A stretch of 64,000 nt of DNA from Bacteroidales bacterium (GTDB lineage: Bacteria; Bacteroidota; Bacteroidia; Bacteroidales; UBA932). The position numbers and the translations under genes were made by a program. The stretch spans positions 1-64,000 of the forward strand of contig JAAZIA010000019.1 of NCBI GenBank assembly GCA_012510445.1, in the 5' to 3' direction. The notes beneath the pieces are model-generated. The model was not told the origin of the DNA and did not search any database. It saw only the letters and a list, made by a program, of their open reading frames with translations. Each line of letters begins with the position of its first letter. Within the stretch, counting starts at the first letter, position 1. Below are positions 50,104 to 58,995 of this stretch, piece by piece.

Positions 50104-50645
50104 AAAAATCAAAAAACCTGACTTTATTTTTTACAGTCGCTTGCCTGTGCTTTTTTTGTACAGGGTGTTTTACAGACACTCCGTATATTTCTTATAAAGA
50201 CACAGTAAGCCACCTTGAAATTGAAAATCTTTTAGGTACCTGGCACGAGTTAGCCCAAATGGGAAGACCGGAAAACGAACAAATTGCTAAGGTTACCATA
50301 AACAGTCATATTAACGAAAAAGGCTTGATCAGAATGACTGCAGATCTTAGAAAATACACCTTATTCGGTCCATTAAACACAAAGAAAGGGACTATAAAAT
50401 GGGACGAAAACCATCCGGGCGTTATTAAATATTCTTTTTTTCTAAACTTTTATACAGATTATTTCATACTTTACTTGGCAGACGATTACTCCGTCTTCCT
50501 GGCTTGTAATAACAAAGCAACCCGGCTTTGGCTGCTTTCAAGGGATCATAATGTGCAAAAAAAATATCTGGATCTGATGTATTCAAAGATTACCTCTTTG
50601 GGCTTTGATCCTTCAAATTTGGTATGGAACGAGAGTTATTTCTAG
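50100..50645 (+). CDS. Lipocalin-family lipoprotein (Blc-like)
   Basis: The 181-residue protein has a lipoprotein signal (LCFFCTGC, lipidated Cys near residue 22). The lipocalin start motif GTWHELAQMGRPEN (GxW) is at about residues 44-57, followed by alternating strands (KVTINSHI, LIRMTADLRKYT, GTIKWDENHPGVIKYSFFL, DYFILYLADDY) and the closing WLLSRDHNV. It resembles bacterial lipocalin Blc, which binds lipids at the outer membrane. It is coupled to the AraC-type regulator. Its 3' end overlaps the converging phosphomutase gene by 4 bases. Confidence 0.72.
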   Translation: MKKSKNLTLFFTVACLCFFCTGCFTDTPYISYKDTVSHLEIENLLGTWHELAQMGRPENEQIAKVTINSHINEKGLIRMTADLRKYTLFGPLNTKKGTIKWDENHPGVIKYSFFLNFYTDYFILYLADDYSVFLACNNKATRLWLLSRDHNVQKKYLDLMYSKITSLGFDPSNLVWNESYF

Positions 50646-52372
50646 AGCAGGTTATTCATTTCCCCTTCTAAACTAGCCAGTTGGTTTTCCAACGTGGCAT
50701 CTGCCTGTTCAAAATTATCTTCCATTTCTATTTGTGACCGTACTCCGTAATAATATTTAATTTTTGGTTCTGTCCCCGAGGGGCGAACCGTTACTATGGC
50801 ATTAGAAGCAGTTATAAATTGAATTACATTGGACTGGGGCAAAACGGTCTTATAACGCAAGTCACTAACCATATCTATGGTTTCTCCTTTTTTGTAATCA
50901 TGAATGAGTACAACAGGTGATCCCAACAATTGCTGCGGTGGCTGCTCCCTTACTTTATTCATAATGTTTTCTATTTCCTGCATTCCGTCCTTTCCTTGTA
51001 AGGTTACAGACACTGTTTTTTCTTTAAAAAAACCAAAGCGGATGTATATTTCTTTGAGCAAATCATGTAAATTTTTACCCTGATCTGCTGCCCAACAGGT
51101 CACTTCTGCCATCAACACACATGAAATCACAGCGTCTTTATCGCGCACTCGCTCTCCCACATTAAACCCATAACTCTCTTCACCTCCACAAATAAACACC
51201 TTACTCTTTTCATATTTTTTCACAAGCTCTGCAATGTATTTAAAACCTGTGAGCACATTGTAACATTCCACACCGTAATAACGGGCCATAGCCTGCAACA
51301 GATCGCTGGTAACTATGGTTTTCACAATGTATTCCCTTCCTTTGATTTTTTTGGCTGATTTCCATTTTTCCAGCATATAATACGTAAGCAGAACGGCTAT
51401 TTGATTCCCGTTTAGAATCTTCATTTCTCCATCCCCATCACGTGCTGCCACACCCATTCTATCGCTATCGGGATCGGTAGCCATTACCAGCACTGCGCCT
51501 GTTTCCGCAGCTAAACCAAGGGCCATTTTCAAGGCTTCCGGTTCTTCCGGATTAGGAGATATTACCGTTGGAAAATTACCGTCTGCATTGTTTTGTTTCG
51601 GTACATGCAGCACATTGGTAAAGCCCATTTTCTTCATGGCTTTAGGTATGATATGAACTCCGGTTCCATGAAGCGGGGTATATACCATTTTTATGTCTTT
51701 ATACTTTTCTATGGCTGCCGGGCTCAAGTTGATCAACTCTAATATGGCATTAAGATACAGTTCATCCATTTCTTCTCCCAAAAGAATCACTTGTCCATCG
51801 CCTCCGGAAAACCTAACCTGGTTTGGCGAAACAACCTTACGTACTTCTTGGATAATCATGCTATCGAAAGGAGGAACTACTTGCGCTCCATCGTCTCCAT
51901 ATACTTTGTAACCGTTATACTCCTTTGGATTGTGGCTGGCCGTAATCACTATTCCTACATTACATTGTAAGTGTCTTACTGTAAAACTCAGCTGCGGTGT
52001 AGGTCGTAAAGCGTCGTACAAATAAACGGTAAAGCCGTTGGCAGCCAAAACGCTGGCTACTATCTTTGCAAAATCGGGCGATTGGTTTCTGCAATCATAG
52101 GCAATGGCCACTTTATACGGTCCCTCCATGGTTTTTATTACATAATTGGCCAACCCTTGCGTAACCATCCCTACCGTATATCTGTTCATCCTGTTTGTTC
52201 CTACTCCCACAATGCCTCTCAGTCCTCCCGTACCAAACTCTAGATTTTTGTAAAAAGAATCTTCCAGCCGTGCCGGATCTTCCTTCATAAGCCTGCGTAC
52301 TTCTATACGAGTTTGCTCGTCATACGATTCTTCCAGCCATTCCCTGGCCCTGTCCATAACGTTTTTTTCCAT
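50642..52372 (-). CDS. Phosphohexomutase (phosphoglucomutase/phosphomannomutase)
   Basis: The 576-residue enzyme moves a phosphate between C1 and C6 of a hexose. Seen: the phosphoserine loop TASHNPKEYNGYKVYG, the metal loop ATDPDSDRMG, the sugar loop GGEESYGFN, and the phosphate loop RPSGTEPKIKYYYG. The length fits the PGM2-type long branch of the alpha-D-phosphohexomutase family common in Bacteroidetes. It supplies sugar phosphates for glycogen or envelope sugar synthesis. It starts 6 bases after the RmlD gene, so they form an operon. Confidence 0.92.
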   Translation of the reverse strand: MEKNVMDRAREWLEESYDEQTRIEVRRLMKEDPARLEDSFYKNLEFGTGGLRGIVGVGTNRMNRYTVGMVTQGLANYVIKTMEGPYKVAIAYDCRNQSPDFAKIVASVLAANGFTVYLYDALRPTPQLSFTVRHLQCNVGIVITASHNPKEYNGYKVYGDDGAQVVPPFDSMIIQEVRKVVSPNQVRFSGGDGQVILLGEEMDELYLNAILELINLSPAAIEKYKDIKMVYTPLHGTGVHIIPKAMKKMGFTNVLHVPKQNNADGNFPTVISPNPEEPEALKMALGLAAETGAVLVMATDPDSDRMGVAARDGDGEMKILNGNQIAVLLTYYMLEKWKSAKKIKGREYIVKTIVTSDLLQAMARYYGVECYNVLTGFKYIAELVKKYEKSKVFICGGEESYGFNVGERVRDKDAVISCVLMAEVTCWAADQGKNLHDLLKEIYIRFGFFKEKTVSVTLQGKDGMQEIENIMNKVREQPPQQLLGSPVVLIHDYKKGETIDMVSDLRYKTVLPQSNVIQFITASNAIVTVRPSGTEPKIKYYYGVRSQIEMEDNFEQADATLENQLASLEGEMNNLL

Positions 52373-52378
52373 ATTATA

Positions 52379-53242
52379 TCAAATGATAAAATCAATTCCT
52401 TCTTCCCAATGAGGTACTTCAAGTCCCAGTTGTTTGGCTATTTTGTCCGGACTCATTACAGAATATAACGGTCTGGGCGCCGTTCCCGGCGGTTCCTGCC
52501 ATTCCGGACCAAAGGGGATTACCGGTGCTAAAACGGCTCCCGGTTCCTTTTCCAGGATTTTGTCCCTAACCCTGCAAGCAAACTCATACCGTGTACATCC
52601 TCCTCCCGTATTGGTAAAGTGATACAGTCCCCTTCGCACGTTCTTTTGTACTAAGGCAAACAAAGCTTCCACCAGATGGGGCGCAAAGGTGGGAGAATTG
52701 ACTTGTGTGTTTTCTACCTGCAAAGGTTCCTTTTTTGTCCTTAACAAACGAGGCACAGCGGCTAGAAAGTTTTTTGAATGAAGGGAATATACCCAGCTGG
52801 TTCTTACAATTATACCATTACCGTAAGCAAGAACCACCTGCTCTCCTGCCAGCTTAGAGGCACCGTACACATTAATAGGGCTTTCTTTATTCTCTTCTGT
52901 GTAAGGGGTTGTTTTTTTTCCGTCAAAAACGTAATCCGTAGACAAGTGAATAAGTACTGCCCCCACTTGATTACAGGCGTCCACCATTCCCTTGAGGCAC
53001 TCTACATTCAACCGAAAGGCTTCCTGTTGCTCTACTTCTGCCCTGTCTACTTGTGTAAAAGCAGCAGCATTGATTACATAGTCCGGTTTATGTTTTAACA
53101 AGGCTGCCTTTAGTGCGTTGCTATCCAACACATCCAATGCTTCACGGGAGCACGGCACTAAGTCTATTCCCTCTGTATCCAGAGCCATTTGACGTACCAC
53201 CGTACCTACTCCTCCATTGGCGCCTGTCAAAAGTATTTTCAT
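52379..53242 (-). CDS. rfbD: dTDP-4-dehydrorhamnose reductase (RmlD)
   Basis: The 287-residue NAD(P)-dependent reductase has the Rossmann motif MKILLTGANGGVGTV, DYVINAAAFTQVDRAE, STDYVFDG, and the catalytic YGASK (Tyr-x3-Lys). It makes dTDP-L-rhamnose for cell-surface glycans; the other Rml enzymes are not in this window. ATG 53242 is selected because TACCTTTG on the minus strand ends 5 bases before it and the Rossmann fold starts there; the longer frame from 53302 would enter the divergent promoter. Confidence 0.9.
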   Translation of the reverse strand: MKILLTGANGGVGTVVRQMALDTEGIDLVPCSREALDVLDSNALKAALLKHKPDYVINAAAFTQVDRAEVEQQEAFRLNVECLKGMVDACNQVGAVLIHLSTDYVFDGKKTTPYTEENKESPINVYGASKLAGEQVVLAYGNGIIVRTSWVYSLHSKNFLAAVPRLLRTKKEPLQVENTQVNSPTFAPHLVEALFALVQKNVRRGLYHFTNTGGGCTRYEFACRVRDKILEKEPGAVLAPVIPFGPEWQEPPGTAPRPLYSVMSPDKIAKQLGLEVPHWEEGIDFII

Positions 53243-53247
53243 GAATA

Positions 53248-53255
53248 CAAAGGTA
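53248..53255 (-). promoter_or_regulatory. Promoter -7 element of the RmlD-phosphomutase operon
   Basis: On the minus strand TACCTTTG, 5 bases before ATG 53242. Confidence 0.55.
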
Positions 53256-53289
53256 TTAAAAAAGAAGGGAAAGGCATTCATGACTTTGT

Positions 53290-53297
53290 TATCTTTG
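53290..53297 (+). promoter_or_regulatory. Promoter -7 element of the glycosyltransferase gene
   Basis: TATCTTTG, 5 bases before ATG 53303. It shares a 60-base divergent region with the RmlD promoter. Confidence 0.55.
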
Positions 53298-53302
53298 CAC
53301 AA

Positions 53303-54883
53303 ATGAAGAAGCCTTATCAGAAGCGTCTGTTACTGCTCATAGGTGTTTCCCTATTGGTCAGGAGCCTTGTTGCAGGGCTTACCGAACTGGGTAACGACGA
53401 GGTCTATTACTGGACATACGCCTTGTTTCCGGACTGGAGTCACTTTGACCACCCACCCATGGTGGGATGGGTCATAAGCCTGTTTACGGGGCACCTGACC
53501 TTTGACAGCGCTTTTATGCTGCGGTTGCCGGCCCTTGTGCTGGGAACACTCAACACCTGGCTGGCCTGGCGCCTGGGGCTTCTGACCGGAAGCCGAAAAG
53601 CAGGATGGTACGCAGCTATATTGTACACCGGTTCCCTGTATGCCACCGTACTTACGGGAACATTCATCCTCCCCGATGCCCCCTTGGCCACGTTTTACCT
53701 GTCCTCGCTTTACTTTATGTTTAAGGCCTGCGGATGTACAAACAGCACAGAAGAAAAACCTTCTTTTTTCTTTTGGGCCGGGCTGCTGGCCGGCGGAGCC
53801 ATGCTTAGCAAATATACAGGAGCTTTTCTTTGGGCAGGTACGCTTTTATACCTACTGCTGTACAACAGAAAAGCGTTGGCCTCTCCCTGGTTGTGGGCCG
53901 GCATTGGCTTGTCACTTGTACTTTTTTCCCCTGTCATAGCTTGGAACGTTACGCACCGAGCCTCGGGTCTTCTGTATCACGCAGAACGCGTGGCTTTTTT
54001 TGGCAAAAAGCCGGATTTTTTAAGCCTCGGACGGGAACTTGCCGGCTCTTTTCTGTACAACAACCCGATTAACGTAGTGCTTATGGTGTGGGCTATCCGG
54101 CAATACTTGATACAGAAGCATAACCGGAAAGACAATACGAATCTTGCGCTCCCTGCGAATCCAGCGCGTTCTGTGCTTTCTTCGCGTTCTGTACTTCCTG
54201 TGTCTCCCGCTTTTTTCCGTATGGTGCTGTGCCAGTCCGTGCCTATGATCGCTGTTTTTGTGTTTTTTTCTCTGTTCAGAAATACGTTGCCCCACTGGAG
54301 TGCCCCGGCTTTCTTTCCCCTGCTGATACTGGCTGCTACTGCTGCTGCCCACCGCAACGTGCATAAACCCCTGCGCCTGTCCTTAGGCTTTGTGATGCTT
54401 GTTCTGGTGGCCGGTACCCTGCAAATACGCACCGGCATGGTTCCGCTGGTAACAACAGAAGACGTTTCATTAGATATGTACGGCTGGAAACAACTAGGAA
54501 CAGAATTTAGAACCATTCAAAAAGAGCAGGAAAACCTGTATGCCCTTACCGGGGGTAAGGAAGGCATGCCACCAAGAGCTGCCCTGCTGGCCACACGCTG
54601 GTTCCCTGCTGCACATCTGGATTATTATGTGGCCAAGCCAGCCGGCACCGTTGTAAAAACTACGGGAACCACGGAAAGAACCCACAAATACGAAGAAATC
54701 ACCGCACTACGCGGTGGGATTGCCCCTAATGAACCCTTGTACTACATCCAATCCAATCGGTACCCGCAAACACTCCATGGCGCCGTTCCCATAGATACGG
54801 TATTTATATACCGCTGCAAAAAACCTGTCCTACAGTATATCATCCATCGCGTACCCCATCCTACTTGTTTTAGGGCAGAATAA
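53303..54883 (+). CDS. GT39/ArnT-like membrane glycosyltransferase
   Basis: The 526-residue inner-membrane protein has a dozen or so helices. The first outside loop carries GNDEVYYWTYALFPDWSHFD, with the acidic pair of the PMT/ArnT catalytic loop, then PPMVGWVI and LPDAPLATFYLSSLYF. It probably moves a sugar from a polyprenyl carrier to lipid or protein at the periplasmic face. An insert at about residues 318-340 has repeated Arg-Ser-Val-Leu-type words (NPARSVLSSRSVLPVSPAFF) and looks like a local DNA duplication. Start 53303 follows the -7 element; an in-frame start at 53189 lies inside the RmlD gene. Confidence 0.85.
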   Translation: MKKPYQKRLLLLIGVSLLVRSLVAGLTELGNDEVYYWTYALFPDWSHFDHPPMVGWVISLFTGHLTFDSAFMLRLPALVLGTLNTWLAWRLGLLTGSRKAGWYAAILYTGSLYATVLTGTFILPDAPLATFYLSSLYFMFKACGCTNSTEEKPSFFFWAGLLAGGAMLSKYTGAFLWAGTLLYLLLYNRKALASPWLWAGIGLSLVLFSPVIAWNVTHRASGLLYHAERVAFFGKKPDFLSLGRELAGSFLYNNPINVVLMVWAIRQYLIQKHNRKDNTNLALPANPARSVLSSRSVLPVSPAFFRMVLCQSVPMIAVFVFFSLFRNTLPHWSAPAFFPLLILAATAAAHRNVHKPLRLSLGFVMLVLVAGTLQIRTGMVPLVTTEDVSLDMYGWKQLGTEFRTIQKEQENLYALTGGKEGMPPRAALLATRWFPAAHLDYYVAKPAGTVVKTTGTTERTHKYEEITALRGGIAPNEPLYYIQSNRYPQTLHGAVPIDTVFIYRCKKPVLQYIIHRVPHPTCFRAE

Positions 54884-54887
54884 ATGA

Positions 54888-54905
54888 CGATAATTCAAAT
54901 TATCG
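54888..54905. terminator. Palindromic hairpin between converging genes
   Basis: CGATAATT-CA-AATTATCG, 8-bp arms, between the 3' ends of the glycosyltransferase and GH3 genes. There is no strong T tract, so it is a weak bidirectional terminator at best. Confidence 0.45.
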
Positions 54906-54916
54906 CATAAGTATTT

Positions 54917-57199
54917 TCACTTCAGTTCGGCTGTGGTAAAGAGCGTATCTACCATAACGGTAAACGTTCCGGGCTCTACGATCCATTTGCCGTCATGTCC
55001 CCAGAAGGCAAGCTGCTGCTTGTCCACTTGAAGATTCACGGTTTTTGTTTGTCCCGGCTCCAGGGCTACGCGGGTAAAAGCTTTCAGCTCTTTTACCGGA
55101 CGAGTCATAGAAGCGTAATCATCGCGCATGAACAGCAACACAATTTCCTCCCCTGCTACAGAACCGGTATTGGTAACATCTACAGAGACGTGCAAGACGC
55201 CTTTTTTAAATCCTTCTGTCTTAAGGTTATCATAAGCGTACGTAGTATAGGAAAGGCCGTACCCAAATTCGTAAAGGGGCATGGGGTTTTCCATAACTAT
55301 GGGATGGAAATAATGGGAAGGCATGTGGTTATAGACAGACAAGATGTTACCCGTAGACCTGGGAAAAGTAACCGGTAATTTTGCAGACGGGTTTACGTAG
55401 CCGTACAGGATCTCTGCCAAGGCTGTGCCGCCTTTCATGCCCGGTTCCCAGGCTTCCACCAGCGCATCTGCCCTTTGGGCAATCCATTCCACCGCTAGGG
55501 GATGCCCGTTATTCAGCACAACTATACAAGGTTTTCCACTGTCCAGTACATTTTTGACCAACTCTTCCTGCAAGCCGGCAAGACGCAGATTGCCTCGTTC
55601 CACATCTTCTCCCGACGTTTTATTGTTCCAGTCTTTACGGTTTACGTATTCGCCAACAAACAAAATATTCAAATCTGCCTTGCGTGCCATTTCACCGGCC
55701 AGCTTCACTCTTGACGAGTTCATGTACCGGATGGATTCTCCTTGGTCCAAAAAAGTAAACCTTGTGTTAGGGGCTACTTCTTTCAATCCTTGCAAGAACG
55801 TAACTACGTTTTCTTTGGGCTGAGGGAAGGTCCAATCGCCCATAATGCCTTGAGAATCTGCATTGGGCCCTGTCACAAATACGTGTTGGTACCGGCCACC
55901 GTCCGTAAGAGGCAGGATACCGTTATTCTCTATGAGTACAATGCTTTTGCGTGCTGCTTCCAGGGCCGTTTGCACATGTTCTTCCTTTAGAAGCGTTTCA
56001 TGAACTACGGATTCATCAAAGAATGGATCTTCAAAAAGTCCCAGCCTGAATTTCATTTCCAGAATTTTACTGCACGCCCTGTTGATCCGGGATACGGGAA
56101 CTACCCCGTCTTCTACCAACTTAAGCATGGCCGGAACAAAGGCAGGACCGTGCATGTGCATGTCCATACCTGCATTTACAGATTGTGCATAAGCATCTTC
56201 CACAGAAACAGCCGTACGGTGCAAATCATAAATGTGCTCCATATCCATCCAGTCGCTCACTATAAATCCCTTAAACCCCATTTCTTCGCGCAAGATGTCT
56301 TGCATAAGCCAATCGTTGGCATGGCAAGGAATGCCGTTCAGTTCGTTATGGGCCATCATAACGGTAGTGGCTCCTACGTCTATACAAGCCTGAAAAGGCG
56401 GGAAGAACACTTCCCGTATGGTTCTCTCGGACAGGTCGGTAGGTGCACCGTTAGTGCCGTTGATGGGTTGTGATCCTCCGGCAAAATGCTTAGCACAAGC
56501 CAGCACCAGGTCTTTTTCCAGGCCTTCATCCCCTTGAAAGCCCTGTACTGCCCGGGCTCCCATCAAAGAAACAAGGTACGGATCTTCTCCAAACGTTTCA
56601 CCCACGCGGCCCCACCGCTGGTCCCTGGCTACTTCTACGTTGGGAGCAAAAGTCCAGTGCATGCCAATAGCGCGCATTTCATGGGCTGTTTGTCTGGAAG
56701 AAATGTACACCAGTTCGGGATCAAACGTAGAAGCCATTCCTATAGAAGTAGGATAAACGGTTGTACCGCTTACCAAACCGCAACCGTGCACGGCATCAAT
56801 GCCAATAAGCAAAGGGATACGCAAACGCGATTCCATAGCCAGCTGCTGCAGCTCATTGGCCTCGCCAATAGTTACCACATGAAGAAAAGATCCAATTTTC
56901 CCTTCCCTGGCCAATTGGGCAATATCTTCTTTCAAAAACCCGGGATAAAAAGCCTGTGCCGTATTACGCATAAGGTCTTCTTCTGTCATTCCCGCCTGTG
57001 ATTCGTCTATATGGTTCAACCCCACGCATTGGTTCATCTGGCCAATTTTTTCTTCCAGTGTCATGCGTTTCATAAGGTCTGCCACCCTCCTCTCTACTTT
57101 TAAAGAAGGGTCTTTGTAAGGTATCAATTCTCCTTGTTTTCCTATACAGGAAACAGCCAGTAAAGCAACGGCCGTTAAAAAAATATGTATTCCTTTCAT
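54917..57199 (-). CDS. bglX: GH3 beta-glucosidase lipoprotein (BglX-like)
   Basis: The 760-residue protein has a lipoprotein signal (LLAVSC, lipidated Cys18). The GH3 barrel has the nucleophile Asp316 in GFIVSDWMDME and KHFAGG for substrate binding. The second domain holds SGEDVERGNL, near the usual acid-base position, and VLNNGHPLAVEW. The C-terminal Fn3-like domain begins around residue 660 (VLHVSVDVTNTGSVAGEEIV). Likely role: release of glucose or xylose from short glycans in the periplasm. It is divergent from a CE7-type esterase, with overlapping promoters, so both may serve the same glycan. ATG 57199 is supported by the -7 element at 57206-57213. Confidence 0.9.
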   Translation of the reverse strand: MKGIHIFLTAVALLAVSCIGKQGELIPYKDPSLKVERRVADLMKRMTLEEKIGQMNQCVGLNHIDESQAGMTEEDLMRNTAQAFYPGFLKEDIAQLAREGKIGSFLHVVTIGEANELQQLAMESRLRIPLLIGIDAVHGCGLVSGTTVYPTSIGMASTFDPELVYISSRQTAHEMRAIGMHWTFAPNVEVARDQRWGRVGETFGEDPYLVSLMGARAVQGFQGDEGLEKDLVLACAKHFAGGSQPINGTNGAPTDLSERTIREVFFPPFQACIDVGATTVMMAHNELNGIPCHANDWLMQDILREEMGFKGFIVSDWMDMEHIYDLHRTAVSVEDAYAQSVNAGMDMHMHGPAFVPAMLKLVEDGVVPVSRINRACSKILEMKFRLGLFEDPFFDESVVHETLLKEEHVQTALEAARKSIVLIENNGILPLTDGGRYQHVFVTGPNADSQGIMGDWTFPQPKENVVTFLQGLKEVAPNTRFTFLDQGESIRYMNSSRVKLAGEMARKADLNILFVGEYVNRKDWNNKTSGEDVERGNLRLAGLQEELVKNVLDSGKPCIVVLNNGHPLAVEWIAQRADALVEAWEPGMKGGTALAEILYGYVNPSAKLPVTFPRSTGNILSVYNHMPSHYFHPIVMENPMPLYEFGYGLSYTTYAYDNLKTEGFKKGVLHVSVDVTNTGSVAGEEIVLLFMRDDYASMTRPVKELKAFTRVALEPGQTKTVNLQVDKQQLAFWGHDGKWIVEPGTFTVMVDTLFTTAELK

Positions 57200-57205
57200 A
57201 ATGTA

Positions 57206-57213
57206 CAAATGTA
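57206..57213 (-). promoter_or_regulatory. Promoter -7 element of the GH3 gene
   Basis: On the minus strand TACATTTG ends 6 bases before ATG 57199. Only two bases separate it from the opposite -7 element of the esterase gene. Confidence 0.55.
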
Positions 57214-57215
57214 GC

Positions 57216-57223
57216 TATCTTTA
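57216..57223 (+). promoter_or_regulatory. Promoter -7-like element of the CE7 esterase gene
   Basis: TATCTTTA (one mismatch to TAnnTTTG) ends 5 bases before ATG 57229. Its upstream region must overlap the GH3 gene's start, so the two promoters compete for polymerase. Confidence 0.45.
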
Positions 57224-57228
57224 CTCTC

Positions 57229-58995
57229 ATGAAAAAAAATCTACAACCTCTTTTTTATATAGGGCTCCTGGCCGTTCTAGTGGCCATGTCTTCTTGCAAC
57301 AGGCCCTCTGCAAACATCAGTCTTAATCCGGGAACCCGGTGGAAGTTTCAAACGGGTAATGACCCCTTGTGGGCAAACCCTCATACAGACGACAGCCTTT
57401 GGGATACAATATCCATTACCAACTGTTGGGAAGAACAGGGCTACCCCGGATACGACGGTTACGGCTGGTACCGTAAAACGGTTACTTTTCCGGAAATATT
57501 TTTAGACGCAGTAACGTATTACAAAGGCCTGGAAATAAGTTACCAAGATGCAGACGATTCCGATGCCTTATATTTCAACGGACATTACATAGGCCGTACC
57601 GGCAACTTTCCTCCCAATTACAAAAGTGCCTACGGAGAAAAGCGTGCCTATGTAGTTCCCCTGGAGTATATTGATACCCAAGGGCCTAACACCATAGCCA
57701 TTAAGGTGTACGACGACGGCGGAGACGGAGGCCTTATAACGCCTTCCATCCTGTTAAAGCCCATCAGTACCCTTCCAAAGATCATCACAAAAGCCGAGGT
57801 CACGGCAGAAAACGGAGTGTTTAAGGAATGGGAACCGCACAGGATAGAGCTTACGGTTAAGAATCCCGAGGAAAGCAAAAGAAAAGTAAAGGTGCGCATG
57901 GTCATCTCTACCGACGATCACAGGCCTGTAAGTGAAAAAACGTACCGTGCCGCATTGCGTCCCGGTGCCGGCATGACTTGGGGTGACAACATAAAATTGC
58001 AAGGACCGGGCTTTTACAGGTGTTCCCTCCTGATCACGGCAAACAGGCAGGAACTGGAACCGGTGGCTTTCAATTTTGGTTGTGAACCGGAGAAAATCGC
58101 CTCGGCCTGTGATGCTCCGGAAGATTTAGATGTCTTTTGGAAAGAAACCAGGGCGTTACTTGATGGCGTTCCCATGCAACCTAGCATAAAGTTGCTGCCG
58201 GAACATTCCCGGGGACAAAGGAACGTGTATTACGTAGAAATGAAATCTTTTGGCAACGAAACGATGGGAGGATACTATGCCGTTCCCAAAAAACCCGGCA
58301 AACATCCCGTACTTATCACTTTCATGGGATACGGCTCCAATCCGTGGATTCCTCATACAGACAGCGACCCCCATTTTATCACCTTTGTAGTTTCTGTTCG
58401 TGGTCAGGGCATATATAAGGAAGGCAACACGTATGAAAGTCGGTGGTTCACCTGGGGCATAGAATCAAAAGAAACGTATTATTACCGAGGTGCTTTTATG
58501 GACTTGGTGCGCGCCGTTGACTTTGTGTGTAGTAGACCGCAAGCCGATACTTCCCGCATATGCGCCGAGGGAGCCAGCCAGGGAGGTGCTTTCACCCTGG
58601 CCGTTTGTGCATTGGACGACCGCATTAAGGTAGCTGCACCGGCCATTCCTTTTTTAAGTGATTACCCTTCTTATTTCCAAATAGCAGCATGGCCTGCCAG
58701 TGAAATGGAGGCATACTTGCAAGCATATCCACAGATTAATAAAGAGGAAATATTCCGTATTCTGGCTTACTTTGATATCAAGAACCTGGCAGGACACATC
58801 AAGACCCCTACTATTATGGCAGTGGGCCTACAGGATGAAGTCTGCCCTCCCCGTACAAATTTTGCCGGTTACAACAACATTTCTGCCCCTAAGGACTACA
58901 GGGTGTATAAAGACAACGCCCACAGCACGCCACCGGAATGGCAAGAAGTGCGCATGGAGTTTTTTAAAACACACTTAAATTATCCACAGCCCTGA
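57229..58995 (+). CDS. CE7-type acetylxylan esterase lipoprotein with N-terminal jelly-roll domain
   Basis: The 588-residue protein has a lipoprotein signal (MSSC, lipidated Cys23). Residues 30-185 form a beta jelly roll like the sugar-binding domain of GH2 enzymes (WDTISITNCWEEQGYPGYDG, IAIKVYDDGGDGGLITP). A beta domain (200-285) follows, then the alpha/beta-hydrolase AXE1 domain (290-585): RGQGIY, nucleophile Ser450 in EGASQGGAF, Asp in GLQDEVCPP, His in DNAHSTPP. It should remove acetyl groups from xylan-type or other acetylated sugars. Divergent from the GH3 gene. Its last 32 bases overlap the converging metallopeptidase gene. Confidence 0.85.
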   Translation: MKKNLQPLFYIGLLAVLVAMSSCNRPSANISLNPGTRWKFQTGNDPLWANPHTDDSLWDTISITNCWEEQGYPGYDGYGWYRKTVTFPEIFLDAVTYYKGLEISYQDADDSDALYFNGHYIGRTGNFPPNYKSAYGEKRAYVVPLEYIDTQGPNTIAIKVYDDGGDGGLITPSILLKPISTLPKIITKAEVTAENGVFKEWEPHRIELTVKNPEESKRKVKVRMVISTDDHRPVSEKTYRAALRPGAGMTWGDNIKLQGPGFYRCSLLITANRQELEPVAFNFGCEPEKIASACDAPEDLDVFWKETRALLDGVPMQPSIKLLPEHSRGQRNVYYVEMKSFGNETMGGYYAVPKKPGKHPVLITFMGYGSNPWIPHTDSDPHFITFVVSVRGQGIYKEGNTYESRWFTWGIESKETYYYRGAFMDLVRAVDFVCSRPQADTSRICAEGASQGGAFTLAVCALDDRIKVAAPAIPFLSDYPSYFQIAAWPASEMEAYLQAYPQINKEEIFRILAYFDIKNLAGHIKTPTIMAVGLQDEVCPPRTNFAGYNNISAPKDYRVYKDNAHSTPPEWQEVRMEFFKTHLNYPQP

